A stretch of DNA of 64,000 nt from Agromyces sp. Soil535 (GTDB lineage Bacteria > Actinomycetota > Actinomycetes > Actinomycetales > Microbacteriaceae), in NCBI RefSeq assembly GCF_001428255.1, contig NZ_LMRW01000012.1:454715-518714 (forward strand), written 5' to 3'. The translations under genes were made by a program, and so were the position numbers. Position 1 is the stretch's first letter; the number at the start of each line of letters is the position of its first letter. Shown one piece after another: positions 1-7,492 of the stretch. The notes under the pieces were generated by a model, which searched no databases, had not been told where the DNA came from, and worked only from the letters and a program-made list of their open reading frames with translations.

Positions 1-460
1 GCGCGGCCGCGGCGGGAAGCGTCGCATCGGCGTCGGCCGCCGGCGTCGGCGTGATCGTGACCTCGAAGCCACCCCGTCGCTCCACCGCGGCGCTGATCCC
101 GAACCAGGCGGCGAGCAGGCCGACGCCGACGGCGAAGCCGATGGCACCGGCTGCGAGCGGCGACATCCGTCGTCGTGGCGTCGTCGTGGCTGCGGGACGC
201 TGTTCGGATGCGTCCGCCGACCCACTCGCCTGATCGTCGGCGCCGTCCGTCACCGGGGCCGGCCTACCCCGCTCGAATTCGAGGAGTCGCCACTCGCTCG
301 TCGTGAGTTCGAGGACTCGACCGGTCTCGTCGTCGAATCGCGCGATGCGCGGCTCGTCCGCCCCGGAGCGCGAGTAGATCCGCGCTTCGAGCTCGGCTCG
401 CGCGTCGGAGTCGGCGTCGGCGTCCCCGTCGGCGTCGATGTCACCGTCGTTCCCGGCCAT
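1..460 (-). CDS. Hypothetical membrane-anchored protein (3' end cut off by window edge)
   Basis: The reading frame opens at the ATG complementary to 458-460 and stays open to the window edge, so about 153 residues are seen and the C-terminus is missing. The N-terminus is acidic (runs of DADGDADAD), followed by a folded-looking stretch with an ELTTSEWRLLEFERG segment, an Ala/Pro/Arg linker, and one hydrophobic helix (AAGAIGFAVGVGLLAAWFGI) at about residues 113-132. The rest should lie outside the membrane. The composition matches neighbouring genes. I do not recognise the family. A role in envelope biology is only a guess from the single transmembrane segment. Confidence 0.6.
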   Translation of the reverse strand, partial: MAGNDGDIDADGDADADSDARAELEARIYSRSGADEPRIARFDDETGRVLELTTSEWRLLEFERGRPAPVTDGADDQASGSADASEQRPAATTTPRRRMSPLAAGAIGFAVGVGLLAAWFGISAAVERRGGFEVTITPTPAADADATLPAAAA

Positions 461-535
461 GGCCCCCCGATCCGAGTGGAGGCTACACCTGGTCGGTACG
501 GTGGGAGAAGTCCCCGATCCGAGGGGCTGCCGCTC

Positions 536-976
536 CTACTTCAGCTGACCGCGGATCTCCCCGGGCTGGTTCATCGACGTGTGCACGTTGACGTAGTACG
601 CGCTCGGGTCCTCCTCGATGGCATCGAGCACCGCCTGGTCGGCCGGCACGCACGTGTCGACTTCGAAGCTCGTGTCGTTCACGACGACGAGCGGCACGAC
701 GACGATTCCCGGCACGTTCCGGGGTGCGACGTGGATGTGCGCGGCGACCGCGGGCGTCGTCAGCCCCGTCACCTCGAGCGTGAAGCAGAGCTCGCCCTCA
801 CCGATCTCGTAGGAGAAGAAGCCGTGCGCCCCGCCGTCAGTCGGCGCGGGCACCTCCTGCCCGGTGGTCAGCGGGATGGCGGGTGCCGCTTGGGCCGCTC
901 CGGCGCCGGTGAGGGTGAGTGCCGCCGCTGCGGCGAGCGCGAGGGCGGTGGTTCTCGTTCGGTGGGTCATCAACAT
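536..976 (-). CDS. Secreted CHRD-domain protein
   Basis: This 146-residue protein starts with a clear Sec signal peptide: basic MTHRTRTT, an Ala/Leu-rich core and cleavage near AAQA-AP. The remainder is one CHRD domain, recognisable by the pattern TTGQEVPAP, HGFFSY, VAAHIHVAP and the closing QPGEIRGQL. CHRD domains occur in chordin and in many secreted bacterial proteins; their bacterial role is unknown. Two in-frame starts lie close together (976 and 970). A GAGGAAGTGAG stretch lies 15 bases or more upstream, so the exact start is uncertain. It appears to be a single-gene unit. Confidence 0.85.
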   Translation of the reverse strand: MLMTHRTRTTALALAAAAALTLTGAGAAQAAPAIPLTTGQEVPAPTDGGAHGFFSYEIGEGELCFTLEVTGLTTPAVAAHIHVAPRNVPGIVVVPLVVVNDTSFEVDTCVPADQAVLDAIEEDPSAYYVNVHTSMNQPGEIRGQLK

Positions 977-1056
977 GGTGAATGCTCACTTCCTCGGGTC
1001 AGTCGGCACGCTACGCCGCAGCGCCGGAGCCCACAAGGTGCATGTCCCCGGTCCCG

Positions 1057-1422
1057 TCAGTGCTCGACGGATGCCCCGTGGTCGGCCAGCCACCCGAGCA
1101 GCACCGTGGCGTGGTTCACCTGCTCGTCGCGCGCGCCGAACAGCAGGGTGACCCGCTCGTGCGCCCGACCGGCTGCGAGGAGCGCCTCTGCGGCGGGGTT
1201 CTCATCGAGCTCGTCGCGATACCGTGCCGCGAATTCGTAGAACCGCTCGCGATGGTGGTGCCACTCGGTGCGCAGCGAGGGGGAGGGCGCAGCGTCCTTC
1301 GCCCACTCGTCGAGCCCCGCGCGCTCCTTGGAGATCCCGCGCGGCCAGAGCCGGTCGACGAGCACCCGGTAGCCGTCGGATGCCGCGGGCGGCTCGTACA
1401 CGCGCTTGATCGCGAACCCCAT
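1057..1422 (-). CDS. DUF488 family protein
   Basis: A 121-residue protein of the DUF488 (YeaO-like) family. It opens with IKRVYEPP, then the family signature DGYRVLVDRLWPRGISKE, and later AAPSPSLRTEWHHH and VTLLFGARDEQVNHATVL. Full length for the family, with no signal peptide or membrane segment. The biochemical function is unknown. A CAGACT hexamer sits six bases before the ATG, one base away from the TANNNT box seen before many genes here, so it may be transcribed without a leader. It lies head-to-head with the hipB-like gene. Confidence 0.85.
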   Translation of the reverse strand: MGFAIKRVYEPPAASDGYRVLVDRLWPRGISKERAGLDEWAKDAAPSPSLRTEWHHHRERFYEFAARYRDELDENPAAEALLAAGRAHERVTLLFGARDEQVNHATVLLGWLADHGASVEH

Positions 1423-1467
1423 GGCGCCAGTCTGCCGCGGTGTGAGGCCGTTGTCACCCGACGCGAT

Positions 1468-1539
1468 GACTACGAAAACGTAGTCATCCTCGTTGATTAC
1501 CTTTTCGTAGTCGTGTACTATGACTACGAAATCGTAATC
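1468..1539. promoter_or_regulatory. Three 18-bp operators for the HipB-like regulator
   Basis: Three copies of an imperfect palindrome lie at 1468-1485 (GACTACGAAAACGTAGTC), 1495-1512 (GATTACCTTTTCGTAGTC) and 1522-1539 (GACTACGAAATCGTAATC). The first has perfect 7-bp arms. The centres are exactly 27 bp apart. The middle copy fills the promoter spacer and the third directly follows the -10 box, so binding should block polymerase. HipB proteins are known autorepressors binding TATCC-type palindromes; here the arm is GACTACG. Confidence 0.85.
1493..1521 (+). promoter_or_regulatory. Promoter of the hipBA-like operon
   Basis: TTGATT (1493-1498), a 17-bp spacer and TACTAT (1516-1521) form a good housekeeping-type promoter. 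AGGAGG (1540-1545) follows five bases before the ATG at 1551. Confidence 0.75.
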
Positions 1540-1550
1540 AGGAGGCGACC

Positions 1551-1832
1551 ATGGCGCTTCGCGGACAGGTGCGAAATGCCGCGACGCTCGGGCTGATGCT
1601 GCAGCAGGGGCGGCTCGCCCGCGGCATGAGCCAACGCGAGCTCGCAGCGGAACTCGGCTTGACGCAGCGGTGGGTGTCCGAGATGGAGGCGGGCAAGCCG
1701 GGCAAGCTCACCGACCGCCTCTTCGCGATGCTCCGGGCGACCGGCGTGCGGCTCTACGCCGAGATCGACGATGCGGCCACAACCGGCGACCATGGTAGAG
1801 ACGCCGGTGATGCCGGGGCCGACCATGCGTGA
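1551..1832 (+). CDS. HipB-like antitoxin / XRE-family autoregulator
   Basis: A 93-residue protein with a Cro/C1 helix-turn-helix at about residues 14-68. The helices read MSQRELAAELGLTQRWVSEMEAGKPGK, and the C-terminal GVRLYAEID resembles the strand that completes HipB dimers. By family it should bind the three operators upstream and also neutralise the HipA-type kinase encoded next. The ATG has a strong AGGAGG five bases upstream. Its stop overlaps the likely hipA start by eight bases, so the two are translationally coupled. The short tail after residue 78 (Asp/Ala/Gly-rich) looks unstructured. Confidence 0.85.
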   Translation: MALRGQVRNAATLGLMLQQGRLARGMSQRELAAELGLTQRWVSEMEAGKPGKLTDRLFAMLRATGVRLYAEIDDAATTGDHGRDAGDAGADHA

Positions 1833-3069
1833 GCTCGCCGTCGAACTCTACGGCCAGCTCGTCGGCCACCTCCTGGGTGACGACTGGCGCCGGTTCGAGT
1901 TCCGTGCCGCCGCCGACGCGTTCGAGCGGTTCGAACTCGGCAGCACCGTGCTCTCGGAGGCGATCCCGCTCGTGCCGACCGCGAATCGTGCGCACTCGGC
2001 GCGACGGCGCAACTTCTTCGCCGAGCTCCTCCCCGAGGGTGACCTGCTGACTGATCTCGCCACCCAGGCCCGCCTTCCCGAGTACGACGTGCCGGGACTC
2101 CTCGCGCGATTCGGGCGGGATGTCGCGGGTGCACTCCAGATCTACGATCCGGCACAGCCCGGCGAGCCGCGCGAGCCGCGATCGATGCCCGTGACCGAAC
2201 GGGAGATCGCGCGGATGCTCCGCGATCCGATCGGCCAGCCGCTCGGCAACCTCGCCCCGGCGGGGAAGACCTCCCTCAACGGCGTGCAGCCCAAGGCGGT
2301 GCTCGCCCAGGTGGACGGTGAGTGGCACCGCGTGCTCGACGGCTACCCGTCGACGCACATCCTCAAGCCCCGCCCCGACCGGTACCCCACGATGATCTTC
2401 GACGAGGAGTACGGCCTCAGGATCGGTCGGCGGTTGGGGCTGCTCGACTACGGCGTCACCGTCACCGAGTTCGCCGGGCTCGACACGCTCGTGATCGAGC
2501 GCTACGACCGAGCGGAGGACTCGCCGACCGGTCGCGTGCACCAGGAGGACTTCTGCCAGGCCCTCGCCATCCCGCGTACGCAGAAGTACCAGGAGCAGGG
2601 CGGCGCGGCGTCGCTGGCGCGGGTGCAGCGGCTGCTCGCGACGACCGCCGACGCGGCATCCGTCGCTCGCCTGGCCCGGCTCATGATGCTTGCGGTCGCA
2701 CTCGGCGATGTCGACCTGCACCTGAAGAACCTTGCCCTGTTGCATCCGTATCGCAGCGCCGCGACGCTCGCGCCCGCCTACGACCTCGTGCCACTGATGC
2801 ATCAGCCGAACGATGGACGGCTGGCACTCGCTGTGAACGGCGTCTACCGTCACGCCGACGTGACGCTCGACGATCTCGAACGCGAGCTCGGATCGTGGTC
2901 CCCGAGGTTGTCAGAACTCGCCCGCCCGACCCTCGAGCGAATCGAGCAGTTCGTGGAGGAGGAGGTCCCGCACCCGGAGGCATACCCGGCGCTCCGCGAT
3001 GACGTGGCCCGATTCACGCGGAACCTGCTCGACGGGCGACCTGCGGGGTGGGCTCGGAACGCCGGATGA
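1825..3069 (+). CDS. HipA-like serine/threonine kinase toxin
   Basis: About 414 residues from the ATG at 1825, which overlaps the antitoxin stop and places the family's opening pattern (ELAVELYGQLVGHL) at the N-terminus; an ATG at 1792 is the alternative. HipA kinases phosphorylate targets such as glutamyl-tRNA synthetase and cause dormancy. Family features are present: GKTSLNGVQPKAVLA (nucleotide-loop region), HILKP, EEYGLRIGRRLGL, the hinge VIERYDR, HQEDFCQALA, the catalytic loop GDVDLHLKNLALL with Asp, Lys and Asn, and the metal-binding APAYDLVPL. Nothing essential is missing, so it looks active. Which substrate it phosphorylates cannot be read from the sequence. Confidence 0.88.
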   Translation: MRELAVELYGQLVGHLLGDDWRRFEFRAAADAFERFELGSTVLSEAIPLVPTANRAHSARRRNFFAELLPEGDLLTDLATQARLPEYDVPGLLARFGRDVAGALQIYDPAQPGEPREPRSMPVTEREIARMLRDPIGQPLGNLAPAGKTSLNGVQPKAVLAQVDGEWHRVLDGYPSTHILKPRPDRYPTMIFDEEYGLRIGRRLGLLDYGVTVTEFAGLDTLVIERYDRAEDSPTGRVHQEDFCQALAIPRTQKYQEQGGAASLARVQRLLATTADAASVARLARLMMLAVALGDVDLHLKNLALLHPYRSAATLAPAYDLVPLMHQPNDGRLALAVNGVYRHADVTLDDLERELGSWSPRLSELARPTLERIEQFVEEEVPHPEAYPALRDDVARFTRNLLDGRPAGWARNAG

Positions 3070-3246
3070 CTCGATACAGCGCCCGCCGACGTCACGCCAC
3101 CCCTTCGCGGGAGCGCTGCCGCGCGTCCGCCCCGCAGCATCCCCTCTGGTAGACTTCTTCGGTTGCCGTCATGACGGCCGCGCATCAAGAGAGCCCAGGC
3201 ACAAGGCCCCGGGCAGCGCGCAACGAAGAGAGAGGGGATCCCATCT
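3070..3246 (+). promoter_or_regulatory. Leader region of rpsO
   Basis: No gene is seen here. A TAGACT hexamer at 3150-3155 could be the -10 box, without a convincing -35. A CCGTCATGACGG palindrome lies about 15 bases downstream in the predicted leader, and GAGAGGGG provides the ribosome site just before the rpsO ATG. Confidence 0.4.
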
Positions 3247-3516
3247 ATGGCACTTGAAGCCGATGTCAAGAAGGCGATCATCGAAGAGTACGCGACACAC
3301 CCCGGTGACACTGGATCCCCCGAGGTCCAGATCGCGCTCCTCACGAAGCGAATCAAGGACCTCACCGAGCACCTGAAGGAGCACAAGCACGACCACCACT
3401 CGCGTCGTGGCCTGCTCCTCCTCGTCGGTCAGCGTCGTCGACTGCTCGGCTACCTCGCCGACGTCGACATCAGCCGCTACCGCTCGCTCATCGAGCGTCT
3501 CGGGCTGCGCCGCTAA
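3247..3516 (+). CDS. rpsO: 30S ribosomal protein S15
   Basis: This 89-residue protein is S15, the primary binder of 16S rRNA helices 20-22 and part of the small-subunit platform. Recognisable segments are the N-terminal [49 protein letters not shown] and [11 protein letters not shown], with the conserved HDHHSR loop intact. The length equals the family norm. The start is supported by GAGAGGGGATCC upstream. In many bacteria pnp directly follows rpsO; here about 21 kb of other genes separates them. It is followed by a strong hairpin and so is probably monocistronic. Confidence 0.98.
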   Translation: MALEADVKKAIIEEYATHPGDTGSPEVQIALLTKRIKDLTEHLKEHKHDHHSRRGLLLLVGQRRRLLGYLADVDISRYRSLIERLGLRR

Positions 3517-3560
3517 GCGCGACAGACCGCGCGGCTCTCGCTGACACCGCGAACTTCTTG

Positions 3561-3604
3561 CGAAGGCCCCCGCCCTGCCGATCGAGCAGGGTCGGGGGCC
3601 TTCG
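3561..3604. terminator. Bidirectional terminator after rpsO
   Basis: An 18-base arm, CGAAGGCCCCCGCCCTGC, pairs with the sequence at 3586-3604 with one bulge across a 7-base loop. The hairpin lies between the ends of rpsO and the converging CGNR gene, so it can serve both strands. Confidence 0.85.
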
Positions 3605-3739
3605 TCATTCCCGGGCGGATGCCGCGAGGCTCAGATCAGCCCCTGATCCATGCCTGCCGCGATGCGGTCGAGCATGTCCTCGGCGCCCCGCTGCGCCGTA
3701 TCGGGATCGGACGGCGTCTCGTCGCTCCGGGCGGCGGGC

Positions 3740-4285
3740 TCAGGCCGTGCGCGCCCGGTACGCCCGCACCGCCATGCGGTTGCCGCACCGCGTGCTGCAG
3801 AAGCGGCGCGAGGCGTTCTTCGAGAGGTCGACGTAGAGGCCCTCGCAGTCGTCGGCGCCGCAGACGCGCAGGCGGTCCATCTGGTCGGAGCGGATGACGT
3901 CGACGAGCGCCATCGCCGCCTCGACCAGGATGCGCCGGGCGAGCGGGGCGTCGAGCTCCGTCGCGTGGATGTGCCAGTCGATGTCGTCGTGACGCACCAG
4001 GCGGGGGAGGGCACGCGCCTCGGCGAGCAGGGCGTTGACGGCGTCGGCCGCATCGTCGCGGTCGAGCAGCCAGAGCGCGCGAAGGCGGGCGCGGGCGTCG
4101 CGCACCTCGCGGAGCTCGCGATCGTCGCCGTCGCGGCGGCCCGAGTACTTCCACGTGTCGAGCAGGGCATGAAGCTCAGCGGGCGTCGTCAGCTCGTCAT
4201 CGCCCGAATCGGATGCCTCGGGCACCGTGTCGGCGAGTGCCGCCACGAAGCCGAGGGCGGCCTCCGTGTCATGGGTGAAAAACAT
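3740..4285 (-). CDS. CGNR zinc-finger, ABATE-domain transcription factor
   Basis: About 181 residues from the ATG at 4285, which has AGGAG about five bases upstream; a longer frame to 4345 lacks such support. The C-terminus holds the CGNR zinc finger (CGADDCEGLYVDLSKNASRR then FCSTRCGNR), known as a DNA-binding module. The N-terminal three-quarters is the ABATE ligand-binding region typical of these proteins. Divergently placed against the EamA transporter, so it may control that exporter, but no operator was identified. The other frame continues plausibly for about 30 codons past the stop; see findings. Confidence 0.88.
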   Translation of the reverse strand: MFFTHDTEAALGFVAALADTVPEASDSGDDELTTPAELHALLDTWKYSGRRDGDDRELREVRDARARLRALWLLDRDDAADAVNALLAEARALPRLVRHDDIDWHIHATELDAPLARRILVEAAMALVDVIRSDQMDRLRVCGADDCEGLYVDLSKNASRRFCSTRCGNRMAVRAYRARTA

Positions 4286-4378
4286 TTGACTCCTGACGCA
4301 CCGGTCCAGTAATGTAATGAGTATAGCGAGTTTCGGGCATGACATGGTTCGACTCGCCAGCGAACGGAGGAACGCCGG

Positions 4379-5377
4379 ATGCGTGGTTCACGCGGCATCG
4401 TCGGAATCCTGCTCGGCCTCGCGGCCGGCCTCGCGTTCGGCGCGGGCGGCGCCATCGTGAAACCGCTGCTCGAATCGGGCTGGTCGCCCGGCGCCGCGGT
4501 GTTCTTCCGCGTGACGGTGGCGGCGCTCCTGCTTGCGGTGCCCGGCCTCATCGCGCTCAGGTTCGACTTGCGCCCCCTCTGGCGCGCGAAGTGGACCGTG
4601 CTCGTCTACGCCGTCATCGCCGTTGCCGGCGTGCAGCTCGCGTTCTACACGGCGATCTCGCGCATCCCCGTGAGCACCGCGCTGCTCATCGAGTACCTGG
4701 CGCCCGTGGCACTCGTCGCGTTCGCCTGGCTGCGCACGCGTCGCGCGCCACAGCTCGTCGTGCTCGCGGGCTCCGTCGTCGCGATCGCCGGCCTCGTGCT
4801 CGTCATCGGCCCCGCCGGCGGCGCGCTCGACCCGTTCGGCGTCGTGATCGCCGCGGTCGCCATGCTTGGCGTCGCCGTCTACTACGTGCTCGGCGAACGC
4901 GCAGACGTGGGGGTGCCGCCGATCGCCCTCGCCGCGGTCGGATGCGTCATCGGCAGTCTCGTGCTCGGACTGGCGGGTCTCACGGGGCTCGTGCCGTTCG
5001 AGGCCGCATTCACCGACGTCGCGTTCTTCGGCGGCTCCGCCCCCTGGTGGGTGCCGGTGCTGATGGTCGGCGCCATCTCCACCGCATTCGCCTACGTCGC
5101 CGGCATCCAGGCGATCCGCCTGCTCGGCGCGCGACTCTCCTCGTTCCTCGGCCTCTCCGAGGTCGTCTTCGCTGCGGTCGTGTCCTGGGCGCTCCTCGGC
5201 GAGGCGATCGGGCCGGTGCAGCTTCTCGGCGGCCTGCTCATCCTGGGCGGCATCGTGCTCGTGCGCCTCGAGCGCCGCGCGCCCGCGGCGGGGGCACGCG
5301 CCGTCGATGTCGATCTGGTGTCCGTGCCCGAGCGCGTGGTCCCGAGCGTCACGGGCCGACCGGCCGACGCGTCGTAG
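4379..5377 (+). CDS. EamA/DMT-superfamily transporter
   Basis: A 332-residue integral membrane protein with two EamA repeats, about five helices each. Repeat one runs from GIVGILLGLAAGLAFGAGG to LVLVIGPAGG; repeat two from FGVVIAAVAMLGVAVYYVLG to LLGGLLILGGIVLVRLE. The second contains LSSFLGLSEVVFAAVVSWALLGE, the usual helix pair before the last segment. Members export amino acids or other metabolites. The substrate is unknown here. GGAGG lies nine bases before the ATG. Its TAG stop is also the first half of a TAGACT box that probably promotes the next gene. The C-terminal 35 residues are hydrophilic and cytoplasmic. Confidence 0.9.
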   Translation: MRGSRGIVGILLGLAAGLAFGAGGAIVKPLLESGWSPGAAVFFRVTVAALLLAVPGLIALRFDLRPLWRAKWTVLVYAVIAVAGVQLAFYTAISRIPVSTALLIEYLAPVALVAFAWLRTRRAPQLVVLAGSVVAIAGLVLVIGPAGGALDPFGVVIAAVAMLGVAVYYVLGERADVGVPPIALAAVGCVIGSLVLGLAGLTGLVPFEAAFTDVAFFGGSAPWWVPVLMVGAISTAFAYVAGIQAIRLLGARLSSFLGLSEVVFAAVVSWALLGEAIGPVQLLGGLLILGGIVLVRLERRAPAAGARAVDVDLVSVPERVVPSVTGRPADAS

Positions 5378-5386
5378 ACTCGCGCC

Positions 5387-6274
5387 ATGCGCTTCGGCAT
5401 CGTCATCCTCCCGCAGGCCGACTGGCCCGAGGCCGCGCGCAGGTGGCGCGCGGCCGAGGACTACGGCTTCGACCACGCCTGGACCTACGACCACCTAGCG
5501 TGGCGCGGCCTCGCCGGCGAGCGGTGGCACGCCACCGTGCCCACGCTCACCGCGGCGGCCACGGTGACGAGCCGCATCCGGCTCGGCACATTCGTCGCGT
5601 CGCCGAACTTCCGGCATCCCGTGCCGTTCGCGAAGGACGTCGCGACGGTCGACCAGGTCTCTGGCGGCCGGGTGCTCCTCGGCCTCGGATCGGGCGGCAT
5701 CGGCTTCGACGCCTACGTACTCGGCCAGCCCGAGCTCACCCCGCGACAGCGGTTCGCGCGCTTCGCCGAGTTCGCGGAGGCGCTCGACATGCTGCTCCGG
5801 TTCGAGCAGCCCGGCTCCGGCGGCATCTCCTTCGAGGGGGAGTGGTTCACGGCGTCGGGCGCACGTATGGTCGGCGAGCCGTCGCAGCATCCGCGGATGC
5901 CGCTGCACCTCGCCGCCATCGGACCGAAGGCCCTCGCGCTGGCCTCTCGCATCGGCGACGGCTGGGTCACGACCGCCGGCGTCGTCGACGACGACGCGGC
6001 GTGGTGGCGCACTGCCGGCGAGTCCATCGAGCGGCTGTACGACGCGTGCGCCGCGGTCGGACGAGACCCCGTCACGATCAGCCGCACCTTGTCGCTCGAC
6101 TCGGAGGCCATGTACAGCCTGGCGACCGTCGGCGCGTTCGAGGACGCCGTGGGGCGCGCGGCGGAACTCGGCTACACCGACGTCGTCTCCCACTGGCCTC
6201 GCGACCACGGCCTCTACGCCGGCGACGAATCGGTGCTCGACGAAGTGGCGTCCCGGCTGCCCGCGCTGCGCTGA
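5387..6274 (+). CDS. LLM-class (luciferase-like) flavin/F420-dependent oxidoreductase
   Basis: A 295-residue TIM-barrel enzyme of the luciferase-like family. Visible pieces are the N-terminal MRFGIVILPQADWPEAA, the DYGFDHAWTYDHL segment, RIRLGTFV, the cofactor-binding LGLGSGGIGFDAYVLG and LHLAAIGPKALALASRIGDGW near the end. This pattern is typical of F420-dependent members in actinobacteria, though FMN cannot be excluded. The substrate is unknown. TAGACT six bases before the ATG, overlapping the upstream stop codon, suggests leaderless transcription. Confidence 0.88.
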   Translation: MRFGIVILPQADWPEAARRWRAAEDYGFDHAWTYDHLAWRGLAGERWHATVPTLTAAATVTSRIRLGTFVASPNFRHPVPFAKDVATVDQVSGGRVLLGLGSGGIGFDAYVLGQPELTPRQRFARFAEFAEALDMLLRFEQPGSGGISFEGEWFTASGARMVGEPSQHPRMPLHLAAIGPKALALASRIGDGWVTTAGVVDDDAAWWRTAGESIERLYDACAAVGRDPVTISRTLSLDSEAMYSLATVGAFEDAVGRAAELGYTDVVSHWPRDHGLYAGDESVLDEVASRLPALR

Positions 6275-6312
6275 CACGGGGTGCCCGCCCGCCGGGCGAT
6301 AGCCTGAATCCC

Positions 6313-6924
6313 ATGCCCGCGCCGCGTTCGAAGCCCCTGCTCGCCTGGGAGCCGTTCCCGCTGCTCGTGGTGATCGTGCTGCTGCTGTTCACGGGCGTGA
6401 TCCGCCCCGACGCGCCCCCCGTGCTGTTCTGGCCGTTCGTGCTGGTGGTGCTCGCCGCGCTCGGGTGGTTCGTCGCCTCGCTCGTGCGCGCCACCCGACG
6501 CACGAACCCCGACCAGTGGGGCGATCTCTCGAGCCTCGACGGGCTCGACGTGATCGACGCCCCACGTCGGGAGCGGGTGGTGCGCTCGGTGGTTCCGGTC
6601 GAGGACACGAACCGGCATCAGCCCGCGATCGAGCTGGCGCGCCTGTTCGGCGGACCCGAGCAGCACGCGGTGCTCGTGCCGCGCGCGAGCCGCTGGCTCT
6701 CGCGGCGGTATCGCATCGGCGTGCAGCTGGTCGGCGGCGATCGCCCGCGGCACGCCGGGTTCCTGGGCCGGGTCGCGGAGGAGCGCTGGGTCGAGCTGCT
6801 CGACGGCATGCGCGAGCGCGGCGCCTTCGTGCGGGTCCCGGCGATCGTCACCGGGGAGTCACGCCCCTACGCCGTCGAGCTCGACTTCAGCGGGCTCGAA
6901 GCGCTCGAGGCGCCCGAGGGCTGA
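6313..6924 (+). CDS. Conserved hypothetical protein with two transmembrane helices
   Basis: About 203 residues from the ATG at 6313, chosen because TAGCCT lies seven bases upstream (leaderless pattern) and because this start places two membrane helices at the N-terminus (LLVVIVLLLFTGVI and LFWPFVLVVLAALGWFVASLV). The remaining ~140 residues form a soluble domain (DGLDVIDAPRRERVVRSVVP, LVPRASRWLSRRYRIGVQLVGG, ending YAVELDFSGLEALEAPEG). I do not recognise the family. The gene runs convergently into the thioredoxin gene. Confidence 0.7.
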   Translation: MPAPRSKPLLAWEPFPLLVVIVLLLFTGVIRPDAPPVLFWPFVLVVLAALGWFVASLVRATRRTNPDQWGDLSSLDGLDVIDAPRRERVVRSVVPVEDTNRHQPAIELARLFGGPEQHAVLVPRASRWLSRRYRIGVQLVGGDRPRHAGFLGRVAEERWVELLDGMRERGAFVRVPAIVTGESRPYAVELDFSGLEALEAPEG

Positions 6925-6960
6925 CGGCGCGCCGCGGCATCCGCCCACCGGGGGCAGGAC

Positions 6961-7362
6961 TCAGGAGGCCTCGCTGACCTGCGACGAGCCGACCGCCTGC
7001 TCCGTCTCCTGCCGAACCAGCTCGGCGCGCACGCGGTCCATGTCGAGTGCCCGCACCTGCGAGATGAGGTCGTCGAGCATGGGGCGAGGCAGGGCGCCCG
7101 CCTGCGCGAAGACGCCGATGCCGTCCTTGAACGCCATGATCGTGGGGATCGACGTGATGTTCATGGCGGCCGCGAGCTGCTGCTGGTCCTCCGTGTCGAC
7201 CTTCGCGAAGGTCAGGTCGGGGTTCGCCTCGGACGCCGCCTCGTAGTTGGGCGCGAACTGGCGGCACGGGCCGCACCACTCCGCCCAGAAGTCGACGAAG
7301 ACGGTGCCGCCGCCGAGGATCGTCTGCTCGAAGTTCTCAAGGGTCAGCGCGACGGTAGCCAT
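6961..7362 (-). CDS. Thioredoxin
   Basis: About 133 residues with a complete thioredoxin fold: FVDFWAEWCGPC with redox cysteines at 30 and 33, KVDTEDQQQLA, the cis-proline segment SIPTIMAFKDG, and a longer C-terminal helix than E. coli TrxA, ending in a polar tail. It should reduce cytoplasmic disulfides. The ATG at 7362 is preferred over a GTG at 7368 because TAGGCT lies exactly six bases upstream, the leaderless pattern seen elsewhere. No partner reductase is nearby. Confidence 0.93.
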   Translation of the reverse strand: MATVALTLENFEQTILGGGTVFVDFWAEWCGPCRQFAPNYEAASEANPDLTFAKVDTEDQQQLAAAMNITSIPTIMAFKDGIGVFAQAGALPRPMLDDLISQVRALDMDRVRAELVRQETEQAVGSSQVSEAS

Positions 7363-7492
7363 GCGCACAGCCTACGTGGCCTCTCTGGGCACTCGTCATG
7401 TGTTCGCTGTGCGCGACCCATGAGCGAATGCCGCGGCGCCGACCGTCGCGTGCCCGCCCACTGGGGTGGCCGCGCACCGGTATCGTGAAGCC

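Noticed and set aside
4339..6924. An 861-codon open frame on the + strand
   Set aside because: It crosses the EamA and luciferase-like genes in another frame and is Arg-rich. Only its last 203 codons (from 6313) look like a protein.
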